This document shows positions 34,397 to 34,858 of a stretch of DNA of 34,858 nt, piece after piece (within the stretch, counting starts at the first letter, position 1; each line of letters begins with the position of its first letter). Below the pieces are notes generated by a model. That model did not search any database and was not told where the DNA came from. It saw only the letters and a program-made list of their open reading frames with translations. Location: positions 1-34,858 of the IMG/VR virus record IMGVR_UViG_3300033233_000107, one strand, 5' to 3'. Made by a program: the position numbers and the translations under genes. The DNA is from a virus.

Positions 34397-34858
34397 CGGC
34401 CTCCTTTCGTTTTCTCGCCTCGGCTATCCAGTCAGGTTCAGCCTTGCCGCGTTTACCGCCGGTGCCTGGAGCTTTCTCTTGCGATCTGGATAGCCAGTTA
34501 ACCAAGAAGCGCTCGTTGTTTTTTTTCCGGTTTTTCGGGTTGGCTTTAAGCCATACCGCGGCCGCCTTTATCTCGCGTTCCACGTCAATGGCCGGATTTG
34601 CCTCACGCCACAATGCTAGGTCTGCGTCTTCAATTCCTGAAAACGATCCGGTGTCATGATCGAATGCGATTACTTTTGGTGGCTTTCGCTCTGGTTTCGA
34701 GTTTTCGTTTCGGGCTAACGTACTTGTTCCAGTTCCAGTTCCAGTTCCAGTTCCAGTTCCAGTTCCAGTTCCAGTTCCAGAGTTCAAACGCCGTTCAAAC
34801 GCCGTTCGAACGGCGTTAGCAAGGTCGTGATGAAGTCCTTCGTAGGTCTTTAGAACTT
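34377..34858 (-). CDS. Phage replication initiation protein (C-terminal part)
   Basis: Continuation of the gene that begins at 476. The last 127 bases repeat 1-127, so the reading frame is open to the end of the window. It includes the nine Gly-Thr pairs (34726-34779), a Ser/Thr/Lys/Pro linker and a C-terminal domain (DLALWREANPAIDVEREIKAA, AVWLKANPKNRKKNNERFLVNWL). This last phrase is typical of the C-terminal module of O-like phage replication proteins. The stop overlaps the next start (34396) by 20 bases. Confidence 0.8.
   Translation of the reverse strand, partial: VLKTYEGLHHDLANAVRTAFERRLNSGTGTGTGTGTGTGTGTGTSTLARNENSKPERKPPKVIAFDHDTGSFSGIEDADLALWREANPAIDVEREIKAAAVWLKANPKNRKKNNERFLVNWLSRSQEKAPGTGGKRGKAEPDWIAEARKRKEADEQTGI

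Overview
The window is a complete, apparently circular genome of a temperate siphovirus-type bacteriophage, or a circularised assembly of one. Bases 1-127 are repeated exactly at 34732-34858, so the unique sequence is 34,731 bp and one gene (the replication initiator) runs across the join. The virion genes are of the HK97 type: P27-family small terminase, large terminase, portal, prohead protease, major capsid, head-tail connectors, tail tube, tape measure. The lysis amidase targets peptidoglycan, so the host is a bacterium. Strong GGAGG ribosome-binding sites and a moderately GC-rich composition fit many environmental bacteria; the host cannot be named from the sequence.

Layout. Almost everything is read on the minus strand. 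From about 4.87 kb leftwards: a Cro-like regulator, a MerR/excisionase-like protein, a chain of small overlapping accessory genes (hexapeptide-repeat protein, KGG-repeat protein, winged helix, TP-repeat protein, ASCH protein), then the replication protein across position 1/34731. It continues from 34.4 to 30.6 kb with a possible helicase loader, an HNH protein, a RuvC-like nuclease, a YopX protein and several small proteins, up to a terminator at 30563-30587. From 30.56 to 26.5 kb come two HNH proteins, a P-loop kinase-like protein, a ParB-like protein, a PAPS-reductase/DNA-methyltransferase fusion broken by a frameshift, and the terminase. Head genes occupy 24.9-21.3 kb, a 768-residue multi-enzyme protein and a YadA-like fibre 21.3-17.6 kb, tail genes 17.6-9.4 kb, and lysis genes 9.4-8.05 kb.

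The only plus-strand block (4.9-8.0 kb) is the lysogeny module: a CI-like repressor, a secreted Ada-like zinc-site protein, a membrane-anchored protein, a tyrosine integrase, attP (containing the 3-prime end of a tRNA gene flanked by four TTTTCTAG arm sites), and a separate GIY-YIG nuclease gene with its own promoter and a bidirectional terminator. Its N-terminus looks like an integrase arm-binding domain.

Most notable: (1) the 768-residue protein combining a SAM methyltransferase, two domains resembling archaeal CTP-dependent riboflavin kinase, and a family-2 glycosyltransferase; (2) the arm-domain/GIY-YIG fusion beside attP; (3) the ParB/PAPS-reductase/DNA-methyltransferase locus with a one-base frame break; (4) iterons and a palindrome inside the replication gene, resembling the lambda ori-in-O arrangement; (5) a repressor whose C-terminus appears to be switched by an A9 tract.
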